A DNA stretch of 64,000 bases from Saccharopolyspora shandongensis (GCF_900106995.1 NZ_FNOK01000032.1:42566-106565), one strand, 5' to 3'. Counted from the first letter of the stretch, positions 50,975-62,554 are shown. The notes: generated by a model not told the origin, from the sequence alone. Program-made: numbers and translations.

Positions 50975-51901
50975 GTGCTCAACCCGATCCACCTGAGAAC
51001 CCTGCAGGAATGCGTCCGCACCGGCTCGTTTGCCGAGGCCGGGAGGGTGCTCGGCTACACCGCGTCGGCGGTGTCGCAGCAGATGGTGCTGCTGGAACGC
51101 GCGGTCGGCGCGCCGCTCTTCGAGCGCTCCGCCCGCAGCGCCCGCAGCACCGCGCTGGCGGTCCGGCTCGCCGACCGCAGCCGCGACGCGCTCGGCGCGC
51201 TCGACTCGCTGGAACGCGAGGTGCGGGCGATGGTCGCCGGTGAGGAAGGCAGCCTGCGGCTGGCCAGCTTCGCCACCGCCAACGCGCGGGTGCTGCCCGA
51301 CGTGCTGGCCGCCGTGGTCGCCGAGCGGCCCAGTGCCGAGGTGCAGCTCGACGAGGGCGAGCCGGACGAGGTGCTCGGCGACGTGCTCGAAGGTGTCCTG
51401 GACGCGGCGGTGGTCTTCGAGTACGACCTCGATCCGCGGCAGTGGCCGATCGAGCTGTGCGTGGAGGAGCTGATGGCCGAGCCGCTGCGGCTGGCGCTGC
51501 CCGAGACGCACCGGCTGGCCGGCGCCCCGGAGGTGGAGCTGCGCGAGCTCGCCGGCGACGCCTGGATCTCCACCCGGCAGGACACCGCGGGCGCGCGGGC
51601 GCTGGTGCGGCTGGCCGCCGCGGCCGGGTTCGTGCCGCGGATCACCTTCCGCAGCAACGACTACTCGGTGATCCGGGACCTGGTGGCCCGCGACCTCGGC
51701 GTCGCGGTGCTGCCCGGGCTGGCGATCCCCGACGACCACGTGCGCATCTCCCGGATCGCCGGCTGGCAGCCGCACCGCAGGGTCAAGGCCCTGTACCGGA
51801 AGCAGAACACCAACCCGCTGCTGCCGATCGCGCTGGAGTGCCTGGCCAAGTCCTGCGCCCAGGTGGCCAACGGCTGGCACGCGGAACCGCGCGAGCACTG
51901 A
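50975..51901 (+). CDS. LysR-family transcriptional regulator
   Basis: A 308-residue regulator with an N-terminal winged HTH (LNPIHLRTLQECVRTGSFAEAGRVLGYTASAVSQQM, in part; residues 1-60) and a periplasmic-binding-like C-terminal ligand domain (GSLRLASFATANARVLPDVLAAV). A GTG at 50975 after GAGGGGGCAGGC gives the family-standard start. It is 27 bases before the E1 dehydrogenase gene and codirectional, so it may control that gene, the upstream dehydrogenase, or both. Confidence 0.88.
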   Translation: MLNPIHLRTLQECVRTGSFAEAGRVLGYTASAVSQQMVLLERAVGAPLFERSARSARSTALAVRLADRSRDALGALDSLEREVRAMVAGEEGSLRLASFATANARVLPDVLAAVVAERPSAEVQLDEGEPDEVLGDVLEGVLDAAVVFEYDLDPRQWPIELCVEELMAEPLRLALPETHRLAGAPEVELRELAGDAWISTRQDTAGARALVRLAAAAGFVPRITFRSNDYSVIRDLVARDLGVAVLPGLAIPDDHVRISRIAGWQPHRRVKALYRKQNTNPLLPIALECLAKSCAQVANGWHAEPREH

Positions 51902-51928
51902 CCCGCACGCTTGCAACACGGAGGACGA

Positions 51929-54112
<2,184 letters not shown>

Positions 54113-54352
54113 CGCCACCGAGCGACGTCGCGTTGCTGCGGGGCCGAGGCCGGGCGGTGCGTGCCTTCGGGATGGTGGGGTGAACGGCCCGCTCACCCGA
54201 CCCGACCGGCGAGAGCGCAGCACGCCCGGTGCCTGAGGGCTCGTCCGTGCAAGCTCGGCCGAGGGCGTCCCTTGCCGCGATGAGTTCCGGCCGGGTCGCG
54301 AGTCTGCACTGGTGACCGTTACTGCCCGGTACGAGACACCACGGAGGACGCC

Positions 54353-55135
54353 ATGGCGACCACACCGAACGACCCGACCACCGCACTGCCCGGGCGCCCG
54401 CCCGTGGCCGACCTGGCCACCTGGCAGGCCGCCCGCGACGAGCTCCTGGTCCGCGAGAAGGCCCACACCCGCGAGGGTGACGCCCTCGCCGCGGCCCGCC
54501 GCCGGCTGCCGATGGTGGAGTTCGACGGGACGGTCGAGGTCGTCGGCTCCGACGGCCCGGTCCCGTTCCTGGACCTGTTCCAAGGCCGCGACGAACTCGT
54601 GGTCTACAAGCACATGTGGCACGACGGCGCGCCGCACCAGGGGCAGTGCGAGGGCTGCACCACCACGGCCTGGCACCTGAAGGACGCCGCCTACCTCAAC
54701 GCCCGCGGCGTCTCGTACGCCGTCCTGACCACGGGCCGCTGGGACGAGGTGGCCCCCTACGTCGAGTTCATGGGTTACACCCAGCCCTGGTACTCGGTGC
54801 GCGACTTGGCCGAGCCGGTCGGCGGCAGCATGGGTTACCTCACCTGCTACCTGCGCGACGGCGACCGCGCGTTCCTCACCTACTCCACGACGGCCCGGGG
54901 CAACGAGACGGTCAACGGGTCCCTCGGCCTGCTCGACATGACGCCCTACGGCCGCGGCGAGGCATGGGAGGACAAGCCCGCGGGCTGGCCTGAGGGGCGC
55001 AGGTCGTGCTGGTCCTGGCGCTCGGACGCGGACGGGAACGCCACCTGGGGCCCGACCAGCCGCCCCGTGCCGCAGTGGACCCGCCCCGGCGCGACCCCCG
55101 TGGAGACCCTCGGCAGGCACGGCCACCACGACTGA
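54353..55135 (+). CDS. DUF899 thioredoxin-like protein
   Basis: A 260-residue protein of the DUF899 family (thioredoxin-like fold). Signature segments are ADLATWQAARDELLVREKAHTREGDALAAARRRLP (in part), LVVYKHMWHDGAP, and GQCEGCTTTAWHLKDAAYLNARGVSYAVLT. The CEGC motif near residue 100 sits where other members have conserved cysteines. Function is not established; some are linked to redox or aromatic metabolism. Single gene, clear start at 54353. Confidence 0.85.
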   Translation: MATTPNDPTTALPGRPPVADLATWQAARDELLVREKAHTREGDALAAARRRLPMVEFDGTVEVVGSDGPVPFLDLFQGRDELVVYKHMWHDGAPHQGQCEGCTTTAWHLKDAAYLNARGVSYAVLTTGRWDEVAPYVEFMGYTQPWYSVRDLAEPVGGSMGYLTCYLRDGDRAFLTYSTTARGNETVNGSLGLLDMTPYGRGEAWEDKPAGWPEGRRSCWSWRSDADGNATWGPTSRPVPQWTRPGATPVETLGRHGHHD

Positions 55136-55388
55136 CGCGCTCGGTCGGTGGCGGTTCGTCTGGAAGGTGACGGGCTCCTGGCAGGAGAGGACTGTTCAGG
55201 CCTCGCCGAAGATCAACGCGACGCGATCCGGGCAGCGCCGTGCGCTCGTCGCGAGCGCCCCGGCGATGGTTGCCATCGACCCTCCCGCAGGCTGACTCGC
55301 CGAGAAGGCCAACCAGCTCGCGCCGCGCCATCGGAAACGAAGGCGGCGAACCCGTTCGGAGCAACTTTGCCGAAGAGACGGGGAAAGG

Positions 55389-56789
55389 TCAGCTGTCCGG
55401 GTCGCCGAAGACCTTGCCGGGGTTGAAGATCCCGGCGGGGTCGAGGGCGTTCTTGACCGCGTGGTGCATGCCGATCACCGCCGGGCTGAGCTCGGCGTGC
55501 AGGCCCTTGCGCTTGAGCAGGCCCACGCCGTGCTCGCCGGTCACCGTGCCGCCCATCGCGATGGCGTCGGCGACGATGTCGTCGAAGGCCCGCTGCGCGC
55601 GCAGTCGCGCCGCATCGTCACCGGGCTGCGTGATGATCAGCGGGTGCAGGTTGCCGTCGCCGGCGTGCGCGATGTTGGCGATCTGCGTGTCGTGCCGCTG
55701 CGCCGCCGCCTCGATGCGGGCCAGCATCTCCGGCACCTTCGCCCGCGGCACGCAGACGTCTTCGGTCAGCAACGGGCCGAGCCGTTCCAGCGCCGGATAC
55801 GCCAGTCGGCGCGCGGCGAACAACGCGTCCGCCTCGTGCTCGTCGGTGGAACGGGCGCTCCAGGTGGCGCCGGCCTCGTCGAAGCAGCGCAGCAGCCCGT
55901 CGACCTCCTGCTCCCCCGCCGCGCCCGGCGTGTCGGAACGGCCGAGCAGCAGCACGTTCGCCTCGGCGCTGAGGCCCATGTTCTTCCACTCGTCGACGGC
56001 CTTCAGGCAGTGCTGGTCGAGCAGTTCCAGCGCCGACGGCACGATCCCGGCCGCGGCGACCGCGGCCACCGCTTCGCCTGCCGCCACGAGGGAATCGAAG
56101 TACCCGACCACGGTGCGCTCCGGGGCGCGCAGGCCGGGCAGCAGCTTGACGGTGATCTCGGTGATCACGCCGAGCGTGCCTTCCGAGCCGACGAACAGCC
56201 CGCACAGGTCGTAGCCGGCGACGCCCTTGGCGGTGCGCCGCCCCAGCCGCACCACCTCGCCGTTGCCGACGACGGCTTCCATGCCCAGCACGTAGTCGCG
56301 GGTCACGCCGTACTTCACGCAGCACACGCCGCCGGCGTTGGTGGCGACGTTGCCGCCGATGGTCGACCACGGCGAGCTGGCCGGGTCCGGCGGGTACCAG
56401 GCGCCCTGCTCGCGGCAGGCGGCGCGCAGATCGTCGTTGACCACGCCGGGCTGCACCACGGCGAGCTGCTCGCGCGGGTTGATCTCCAGGATCTCGTTCA
56501 TGCCCTCGAAGGAGATCAGCACGCAGCCGTCGATGGCGTTCGCGCCGCCCGAGAGGCCGGTCCCAGCGCCTCGCGGAACGACCGGAACGCCCAGCTCGGC
56601 GCAGATCCGCACTGCGGCGACGACATCATCGGTGCTGGTCGCGCGCACCACCGCCAGCGGTTCGCCGTGCGGGGCCCACTCGGCCTCGTCGTGGGCGAAG
56701 CGGGCTACGGAGTCGGGGTCGGTCAGCAGCACGGGCTCCGGCAGTTCCGCGCGCAGCGCCGCGAGCGCCTTCTCCGCCGTGCCTGACAT
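55389..56789 (-). CDS. FAD-binding oxidase, GlcD/D-lactate dehydrogenase type (copy 2)
   Basis: A 466-residue flavoprotein close to the copy at 22.3 kb. PVVPRGAGTGLSGGANAIDG, STIGGNVATNAGGVCCVKYGVTRDYVLG, RRTAKGVAGYDLCGLFVGSEGTLGVITEI (in part) and GGTVTGEHGVGLLKRKGL are all present, so it is an active-looking 2-hydroxyacid oxidase. The conserved residues equal those of copy 1, but the proteins differ elsewhere; they are probably paralogues with different acids. ATG at 56789; single gene, convergent with the DUF899 gene. Confidence 0.87.
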   Translation of the reverse strand: MSGTAEKALAALRAELPEPVLLTDPDSVARFAHDEAEWAPHGEPLAVVRATSTDDVVAAVRICAELGVPVVPRGAGTGLSGGANAIDGCVLISFEGMNEILEINPREQLAVVQPGVVNDDLRAACREQGAWYPPDPASSPWSTIGGNVATNAGGVCCVKYGVTRDYVLGMEAVVGNGEVVRLGRRTAKGVAGYDLCGLFVGSEGTLGVITEITVKLLPGLRAPERTVVGYFDSLVAAGEAVAAVAAAGIVPSALELLDQHCLKAVDEWKNMGLSAEANVLLLGRSDTPGAAGEQEVDGLLRCFDEAGATWSARSTDEHEADALFAARRLAYPALERLGPLLTEDVCVPRAKVPEMLARIEAAAQRHDTQIANIAHAGDGNLHPLIITQPGDDAARLRAQRAFDDIVADAIAMGGTVTGEHGVGLLKRKGLHAELSPAVIGMHHAVKNALDPAGIFNPGKVFGDPDS

Positions 56790-56856
56790 GCCGTCCTCCG
56801 TCCGCCGCGATACTTACTCACGTTAACCAACGCGGGCACCAACCCACGCAACGAGG

Positions 56857-57657
56857 TCAGCGCGCCAGGGCGTCCAGGGTGAACTTCTCGGGGAAGGGCG
56901 AACGCGCCACCGCCTGCTCCGCGGTGAGCTCCCCCGCCGCCACCGCCCGGCACAGCTCGGCCACGGTCGCCAGCTCGGCGCGCTGGTGCCGCACGAACTC
57001 CCGGTCCACCGGCTCACCGTGCCCGGGCAGCACCACGGGCGCGTCCAGCGCGAGGATGCCGTCCAGCGCGGCGGGCCACCCCTGCGGGTACGCGTCCCCG
57101 AACTGCGGCGGCGCGCCCTGCTCGACCAGATCGCCCGCGAACACGACACCCGCGTCCGGCACGTGCACGACCACGTCGTGGTCGGAGTGCGCCGGTCCGA
57201 AGTGGAGCAACGCCACGTCGCGTCCGCCGAGGTCGAGCACCTGCCGGTCGCCGACCAGGTTGTCGGGCAACGCGATCCGCACCGCGTCGATGCGATCGGC
57301 GACCTCGTGCTCGCCCCGCTCGCGGTAGTTCCGGGCCCACTTCTCGCGCTGATCCGCGCCCGTGGCCACGAGCTGGGCACGGCACCGGTCGTGCGCCCAG
57401 ACCGGGCACGGCAGGAACGCCTCGGTGCCGAAGCTGTGGTCGAAGTGCGCGTGGGTCAGGACCACCGACCAGGGCAGCGGCGTGACCTCGCGGACCGCCG
57501 CGGCGAGCTCGGCCCCCTGCCCGGCGTCGCCGCCGGTGTCGATGACGAGGCAGCGCTCACCGCCCACGACGAGGCCGACCGAGAGGTCCAGCTCCTCGTA
57601 CCGACGAACCAGCACGCCGTCGGCGACGTCGATCCAGCGTCCCAACTTCCCACTCAC
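56857..57657 (-). CDS. Metallo-beta-lactamase-fold hydrolase
   Basis: A 266-residue MBL-fold protein. The His motif is LTHAHFDHSFG (His-x-His-x-Asp-His), then GPAHSDHDVVVHVPDAGVVFAGDLVEQG with the Asp and GH parts, and VVLPGHGEPVDREF. Zinc ligands look intact. Family members include hydrolases of thioesters, lactones and other substrates; this one has no exclusive marker. I chose the GTG at 57657 because it follows GAG and gives the normal N-terminus; longer readings run into the repeat array. Single gene. Confidence 0.83.
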   Translation of the reverse strand: MSGKLGRWIDVADGVLVRRYEELDLSVGLVVGGERCLVIDTGGDAGQGAELAAAVREVTPLPWSVVLTHAHFDHSFGTEAFLPCPVWAHDRCRAQLVATGADQREKWARNYRERGEHEVADRIDAVRIALPDNLVGDRQVLDLGGRDVALLHFGPAHSDHDVVVHVPDAGVVFAGDLVEQGAPPQFGDAYPQGWPAALDGILALDAPVVLPGHGEPVDREFVRHQRAELATVAELCRAVAAGELTAEQAVARSPFPEKFTLDALAR

Positions 57658-57814
57658 CTCGTACCCATCACAGTTCCCGACGACCGACCGCCCTTGCCCA
57701 GATGACGGATCGTCTCCTCGCCCCGAGGACATGTCTTCCGCCGCGATTCTCCCTTCCGCCCGTCCGATGCGCCCCGACGCCGCCCAAACCGGTCCGATGA
57801 CGCCCCGGGGAAAC

Positions 57815-57946
57815 GCCCAGTTTTGCCTAAAATTGGGCACACCAGGGCCCGCACTCCGGCGCTGGGGCTCCCAATTTTGCCTAAAATGAGAAACCTCGGA
57901 ACCGCACCTTCCCGAGGAGGCCGGCGATTTTGCCTAAAATTGGGAG
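57815..57946. repeat. Array of three class 3 palindromes (core TTTTGCCTAAAA)
   Basis: Units centre near 57826, 57880 and 57933, so spacing is 54 and 53 bases. Unit 1 arms are GCCCAGTTTT and AAAATTGGGC. Unit 2 has CTCCCAATTTT on its left and unit 3 AAAATTGGGAG on its right, which pair with each other across the array. It fills most of the 357-base gap between the MBL gene and the PI-PLC gene, both on the minus strand. Confidence 0.82.
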
Positions 57947-58014
57947 CTTCAGCGCCGGGACGTGGTTCGCCGGCGGCTCCCGATTTCTCCCGGCCTCCGG
58001 ACGGCCCCGTCCGG

Positions 58015-58995
58015 TCAGCGGTTGGCCGCGATGATGGCGTTCACCAGGTCCGCTCCCGGGAAGTCCATCATGATCACCCCGGTCCGCGGCAGGTCGGTGC
58101 CGTTGAGGTGCTCCAGGGCGTAGTCGTTGACGCCGCGGAAGCCGGACGCGCCGCAGGCGACCGCGTTCGGGAACGCCGCCGGGCTGGAACCGCTGGAGAA
58201 GTTCAGGAACATCCGGCCGGAGTCGGCGGCCGCCGTCTTGCCCAGGTGGTCGCGGACCTTGAACCACTTGTCGTCGATGTCGAACAGCGTCGGCACGTCG
58301 TAGGCGTCCTGGACGTACTCGCCCCAGGTGTCGTTGTTGAACTGGCCGAGCCCGCGCCCCTCGTACAGCCCGCCGCCGGCGCCCTGCAGCGTGGCCAGCA
58401 CGATCTTGCCGCGCGCCTGCCCCAGCGTCGGCATCTCGCCGCCCGCCGGGTCGAGCAGGTACCCGCCGTTGGGATCGTTGTCCCGGTACCAGTCGAGGAT
58501 CTGCGCGGTGTCGAGCTGGCTGTTCTCGTCGGTGCACGAGGTCATCTCGCCGGTGCACTCGGCCTTCAGCCGCATGAGCACCGCTTCGCCGGGGTGCGCG
58601 GCCAGGAACTCGCCCGCCTCGCGCAGCACGTCCGAGAAGTTGGCGTTCTGGTAGAACGGCCCGTGGTGCAGGGTGAACCGGTCGTCGTAGCGCCGCACCC
58701 GGATGTCGATGGCCCGGATGCCCGACTGCAGCTGCACGCCCAGCGTTTCCGCGCTGTCGCCGTGGTTCTCCTGCGTCTGCGTCAGCGAACCGCCGTGCAG
58801 CGAAAGGGTTTGGTGGGTGCCCGGGATCGACAGCTGCGCGAGGCTGCTGTCGTCCGGCAGGCCCGCCATCCAGTCCGGGTTCGAGGTCTCCGTGATGCTC
58901 TGGCAGTGCGGCGCCGCGGCCGCGGTCCCCGGTAGGACCGCGACGGCCAGCGCCATCGTCAGAACCGCTGCCGCACGAGCCGATCTTCCGGACAT
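58015..58995 (-). CDS. Secreted PI-PLC X-domain protein
   Basis: A 326-residue protein with a clear signal peptide (residues about 1-28, hydrophobic core AAAVLTMALAVAVLPGTAAAA). Mature PI-PLC X-like fold: SIPGTHQTLSLHGG near residue 55, GIRAIDIRVRR near 91, FTLHHGPFYQ near 105 and LREAGEFLAAHPGEAVLMRLK after. The catalytic His-Asp pair of bacterial PI-PLC is His-Gln here (GTHQT), so the Asp after the first His is replaced. It may still cleave phosphatidylinositol or be a relative with altered activity. ATG at 58995. Confidence 0.83.
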   Translation of the reverse strand: MSGRSARAAAVLTMALAVAVLPGTAAAAPHCQSITETSNPDWMAGLPDDSSLAQLSIPGTHQTLSLHGGSLTQTQENHGDSAETLGVQLQSGIRAIDIRVRRYDDRFTLHHGPFYQNANFSDVLREAGEFLAAHPGEAVLMRLKAECTGEMTSCTDENSQLDTAQILDWYRDNDPNGGYLLDPAGGEMPTLGQARGKIVLATLQGAGGGLYEGRGLGQFNNDTWGEYVQDAYDVPTLFDIDDKWFKVRDHLGKTAAADSGRMFLNFSSGSSPAAFPNAVACGASGFRGVNDYALEHLNGTDLPRTGVIMMDFPGADLVNAIIAANR

Positions 58996-59027
58996 GCGCA
59001 AGAGAATCCCGTGCTTGCCGCGGCAAC

Positions 59028-59059
59028 GGCCGGAATGGCGGAAAATCGCCATCCCGGCC
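59028..59059. terminator. Terminator of the carboxylesterase gene
   Basis: GGCCGGAATGGCG (59028-59040) and CGCCATCCCGGCC (59047-59059) pair with one mismatch around GAAAAT, right after the end of the minus-strand carboxylesterase and just before the PI-PLC start. Confidence 0.7.
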
Positions 59060-59069
59060 CTCGGCGATC

Positions 59070-60527
59070 TCACACCGGGAAGCGGTGCCGCCAGATCTCC
59101 CGGGACGGCTTGATCGGGTCGGCCACCACCGTCGGCGGCACGTTCCAGATCCGGGCCGAGCGGTCGGCGGTGGTGTACGCGGGCCAACCCGGTTCGCCGG
59201 TGGTGGCGAAGGAGACCCACGCCTTGCGCAGCTCGCCGGAGAGCTCCTCGAAGTCCGACGGAACCACACCCTCGAACCACGCCGCGGTGAGCTCGCTCTC
59301 CGACACGCCGAAGGTGAACGGCACGTCCAGCCCGTGGCAGGCACCGAGCGCACCGCCGTGCCCCGGGGCGGGCCAGGAGAACTCGTACAGGTAGCTCCGC
59401 CCGCCGCCGGCGGCGTGGCCCTCGGCGAGCCACATCGACGGCATGCGGAACAGCTGGTCGCTGAGCATCACCGTGAACAGTTCCGCGTCGTCGACGCCCG
59501 GGTATCCGGCGCGGTACTCGTCGACCACCGACGACGCCAGCCGCAGGCCCTGCGCCAGCGCAGCCGGGTCCTTCGTCTCCGCGGGGAGCCCGACCGTGAA
59601 CATCTTGGCTTCGTCGGTGTTGTAGCCGCTGATCACGTCCACGCCGCGAGCCGCACCGGAGCGCAGCGCCACCCACGGCAGCTCCGACAGCACCTCCCCG
59701 TCCAGGACCACCGCGTACGCCGTGGAGTTCGTCCACGCCGCACGGTCGGCGCCCATCTCCTGCATCACCGGGGACTGGACCGAGTGGATCGCCTCGGACG
59801 GCACCGCGCCCAGCGCCTCGGCGGTGGCCGGCACATCCAGCCGGCCGGTGATCAGCTCGCCGATCTTGCGGGCCTCGTCCTCGTCGGAGTAGAGCGAGCC
59901 GAGACTCTGCGCGATGGCGCGGCGGAAGAGCCCCTGCTCGGCCGAACCGGCGACCAGCGCCGCCACCGAGGTCGCCCCGGCCGACTCGCCGAAGATCGTC
60001 ACGTTGTCCGGGTCGCCGCCGAACGCCGCGATGTTCTCCCGCACCCAGCGCAACGCCGCGAGCTGATCCAGAATGCCGCGGTTGGCCGGGGCGTCCTGGA
60101 CCCAGCCGAAGCCCTCGTAACCCACCCGGTAGTTCACCGTCACCACGACGACGCCGTCGCTCACCAGCTGCGAACTGTCGTACGCCGGGCTGTCGGTCGC
60201 GCCGCCCAGGAACGCGCCGCCGTGGATCCAGACCATCACCGGCAGACCGCCGCCGAGGTCCGGCGTCCAGACGTTCAGGGTGAGGCAATCGGTGCCGTCG
60301 CCGGGATTCCACAACGCCGGCACGCCCGGCATGATCGCGGGCTGCGGCACCGATGCGCTGAACGTCGACGCGTCGCGCACGCCGTCCCAGCGCTCGGGCG
60401 CGACCGGAGCCTGGAACCGGCGCGGGCCGTCCAGCGGCGCCGCGTACGGGATTCCCTTGAACGCGCTGATTCCACCATCGACGGTGCCGCGCACCGCTCC
60501 GTGTTCGGTCCGCACCACAAGATCCAT
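59070..60527 (-). CDS. Type B carboxylesterase
   Basis: A 485-residue carboxylesterase/lipase. Oxyanion motif MVWIHGGAFLGGAT lies near residue 100, the nucleophile is in FGESAGATSVAALV near 180, and the catalytic Asp or Glu and His lie in the usual region (AACHGLDVPFTFG-like segment). CLTLNVWTPD is the family's early signature. It hydrolyses carboxylic esters; no signal peptide is seen, so it is cytoplasmic. Start is ATG 60527 (weak ribosome site). Lies 44 bases after the WS/DGAT gene on the same strand and may be co-expressed, which would fit lipid-ester metabolism. Confidence 0.88.
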   Translation of the reverse strand: MDLVVRTEHGAVRGTVDGGISAFKGIPYAAPLDGPRRFQAPVAPERWDGVRDASTFSASVPQPAIMPGVPALWNPGDGTDCLTLNVWTPDLGGGLPVMVWIHGGAFLGGATDSPAYDSSQLVSDGVVVVTVNYRVGYEGFGWVQDAPANRGILDQLAALRWVRENIAAFGGDPDNVTIFGESAGATSVAALVAGSAEQGLFRRAIAQSLGSLYSDEDEARKIGELITGRLDVPATAEALGAVPSEAIHSVQSPVMQEMGADRAAWTNSTAYAVVLDGEVLSELPWVALRSGAARGVDVISGYNTDEAKMFTVGLPAETKDPAALAQGLRLASSVVDEYRAGYPGVDDAELFTVMLSDQLFRMPSMWLAEGHAAGGGRSYLYEFSWPAPGHGGALGACHGLDVPFTFGVSESELTAAWFEGVVPSDFEELSGELRKAWVSFATTGEPGWPAYTTADRSARIWNVPPTVVADPIKPSREIWRHRFPV

Positions 60528-60571
60528 ACGACCATATAACCAGGAAAACAGTGGTGGTGCGGGCGAATCTG

Positions 60572-61894
60572 TCACGACAGGTCGCCGAGTTCGGCAACCG
60601 CGAGCGGCAGCGCGCTGCTGAACTTCTCCAGATCCGGCAGCGCGGCGCGGTTGGCGTGCACGCCGACGTGCACGGTGTCGCGGTACTGCGAGACCGCGAT
60701 GGCCAGCGCCTGCCCTGCCGCCAGCGGGGCCACCGGGTACAGCTCCGCCAACGCCGCCCCGCCCAGGGTCGCCGGGAAGTCCGGCAGCGGCACGTTGGTG
60801 ATCACCGTGTCGAACAGCAGGGCAGCGCTCTGCCCGGCCAGTGGGGCGGCTACCTGGTGCACGATCTGCGGTACGCGGCCCGCCAGCACCGGGAACGCGC
60901 CCGGCCCGCGCAGCGGACCCGCGCTCTTGTTGCGCCTCATCGCGGCCCGGATCGCCTGCAGCCTCGCCACCGGATCCGGTTCGTCCACCGGCAGATCGCA
61001 CAGGTAGCCGGAGAGCCGGTTGTTCCCGCTCGTGTCGTCGCCGCGCCGGCGGCAGACCGGGATCAGCGCCCGCACCGGCAGCTCGCCGACCGGATGCCCG
61101 CGCGTGCCCAGCCACCGGCGGAACGCCCCGGCGAGCACCGCGAGCACCACGTCGTTGGTGGTGCCGCCGTGCCGCGCGCGGATGCGCCGCAGGTCGGCGA
61201 GGTCGATCGGGACCAGCGCCACCCGCCGCGCCGTCGAGGACGAGGCGCGCAGCGGCGAATCCGGGACCGGCACCCGCATGTTGCGCACCACCGACGAGGC
61301 GATGCCCAGCGTCTCGCCGGACTTCGACAGGGTTCCGCGCACCGCCCCGATCAGCCGCCGCGAGCGCCGGAGCAGCTCCAGCGGGCCGCCGCCGGGGCAG
61401 GCCGGTTCCTGCTCGGCGGGCGTGAAGGCGTCCAGCAGCGCCAGGCCCGTTTCGACGGCCTCGCGGCCATCGGCCAGGGCGTGGTGGAACTTCACCAGCA
61501 CCGCGAACCGGTCCCCGTCCAGGCCGGTGATCAGGTGCAGCTCCCACAGCGGACGGCGCCGGTCCAGCGGGTCCGCGAGGAGCTCCGCGACCAGCCCGGC
61601 CAGCTCCGCCCGCCCGCCGGGCGTGGGCAGCTGGTGGCTGTGCACGTGATCGGATGCGTCGAATTCCGGCGCTTCCGCCCAGTGGGCCTGGCCGGGCAGC
61701 CAGGACTGGCCGATCCGCAGCCGCAGCCGCGCGATCCGCTGCGCCCGCTCTGCCAGCAGCGCCAGCAGGCGCAACCGGTCCGCCGGTTCCGTCGGCCGGA
61801 ACACCGCGACCGCGCCGAGGTGCATCGGCGCGGTTTCCTGCTCCAGGCAGAGGAACGCCCAGTCGAGGGCGCTGACCTCGCTCGTCGTCGTCAT
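60572..61894 (-). CDS. Wax ester synthase/diacylglycerol acyltransferase (WS/DGAT)
   Basis: A 440-residue acyltransferase. The condensation-like active site HHALADG (His-His-x-x-x-Asp-Gly) lies near residue 137, RRRPLWELHLI just before, the ND motif GTTNDVVLAVLAGAFRRWL near 245, and LSGYLCDLPVDEPDPV after. These define WS/DGAT enzymes that make wax esters or triacylglycerol from acyl-CoA, common in storage-lipid actinobacteria. It is the first gene of a likely operon with the carboxylesterase. ATG at 61894, upstream promoter in the long gap. Confidence 0.9.
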   Translation of the reverse strand: MTTTSEVSALDWAFLCLEQETAPMHLGAVAVFRPTEPADRLRLLALLAERAQRIARLRLRIGQSWLPGQAHWAEAPEFDASDHVHSHQLPTPGGRAELAGLVAELLADPLDRRRPLWELHLITGLDGDRFAVLVKFHHALADGREAVETGLALLDAFTPAEQEPACPGGGPLELLRRSRRLIGAVRGTLSKSGETLGIASSVVRNMRVPVPDSPLRASSSTARRVALVPIDLADLRRIRARHGGTTNDVVLAVLAGAFRRWLGTRGHPVGELPVRALIPVCRRRGDDTSGNNRLSGYLCDLPVDEPDPVARLQAIRAAMRRNKSAGPLRGPGAFPVLAGRVPQIVHQVAAPLAGQSAALLFDTVITNVPLPDFPATLGGAALAELYPVAPLAAGQALAIAVSQYRDTVHVGVHANRAALPDLEKFSSALPLAVAELGDLS

Positions 61895-62509
61895 CGCCGC
61901 ACCTCACCGCGCAATTCGAGAAGTCGTGTCCGCGAACCATTTGAACTCGGCAATTCGACCGGCCGGGTTACCGAACCGTTTCCGTTCCCGAAACACCGGA
62001 CGGCGAGTGCACTCCGCGAGCCGACCCGAACCAATTGATCTTCCGGAATGCGCGGAAAAGATTCGCCCTCGAACGGTTCGGGATCGCGGAGCGAGCACAC
62101 CGGCACCGACCTGCCCCTTCCCGCCCAGCGGACAGCACTCGACGAACCCCGATCCTGACATTTGCGACCCCCCGGGACACCGCTTCCGGTGCACCATCGC
62201 ACTTCTGTCCGAAATGGACTGATCGATTTCCGGTCTCGGCCGAATTCGGCCGACCGGGCCGCGATGAGTCAACTGTAGCGAAACGCAGGACCGCATCAAA
62301 AAGGAAGCGGCCGGGTCCGGTGCGCCGGCACTGCCGTTGATCGCTCCGCTGCGTGCCGAGAACCCGCGGTCGGTCACCCGAATGCGGGGCACGGCGACCG
62401 CGCGCGACGGCAGGCCGACCGGCTTCGATGACACCACGCACCGGGTCGGCCCGGATGCGCGCCCCGGACCCGTGACCGACCTCACCAGGAATTCCGCCCC
62501 AACGCGCAG
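61895..62509. other. 615-base non-coding region before WS/DGAT
   Basis: No convincing gene. The region is less GC-rich than neighbours in places and holds the WS/DGAT promoter. It contains a perfect 18-base palindrome TCGGCCGAATTCGGCCGA (62236-62253). Short open frames here have no ribosome site and no coding look. Confidence 0.55.
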
Positions 62510-62540
62510 AAGCCCGCCGCCCCGAAGGGACGGCGGGCTT
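62510..62540 (-). terminator. Terminator after metF
   Basis: AAGCCCGCCG (62510-62519) and CGGCGGGCTT (62531-62540) form a perfect 10-bp stem with an 11-base loop, 14 bases beyond the metF stop. Confidence 0.8.
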
Positions 62541-62554
62541 CGACGGCTCGGACC

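Noticed and set aside
58015..60597. PI-PLC fused to an N-terminal extension
   Set aside because: The extension is antisense or frame-shifted relative to the carboxylesterase; the signal peptide at 58995 sets the start.
61926..62222. Possible 98-residue plus-strand gene before metF
   Set aside because: No ribosome site, no motif and an odd composition. It lies in the upstream region of WS/DGAT.
62345..62375. Third copy of the 160-nt element (GAGAACCCGCGG near 62358)
   Set aside because: Only a 12-base match without the other blocks or stems; treated as chance.
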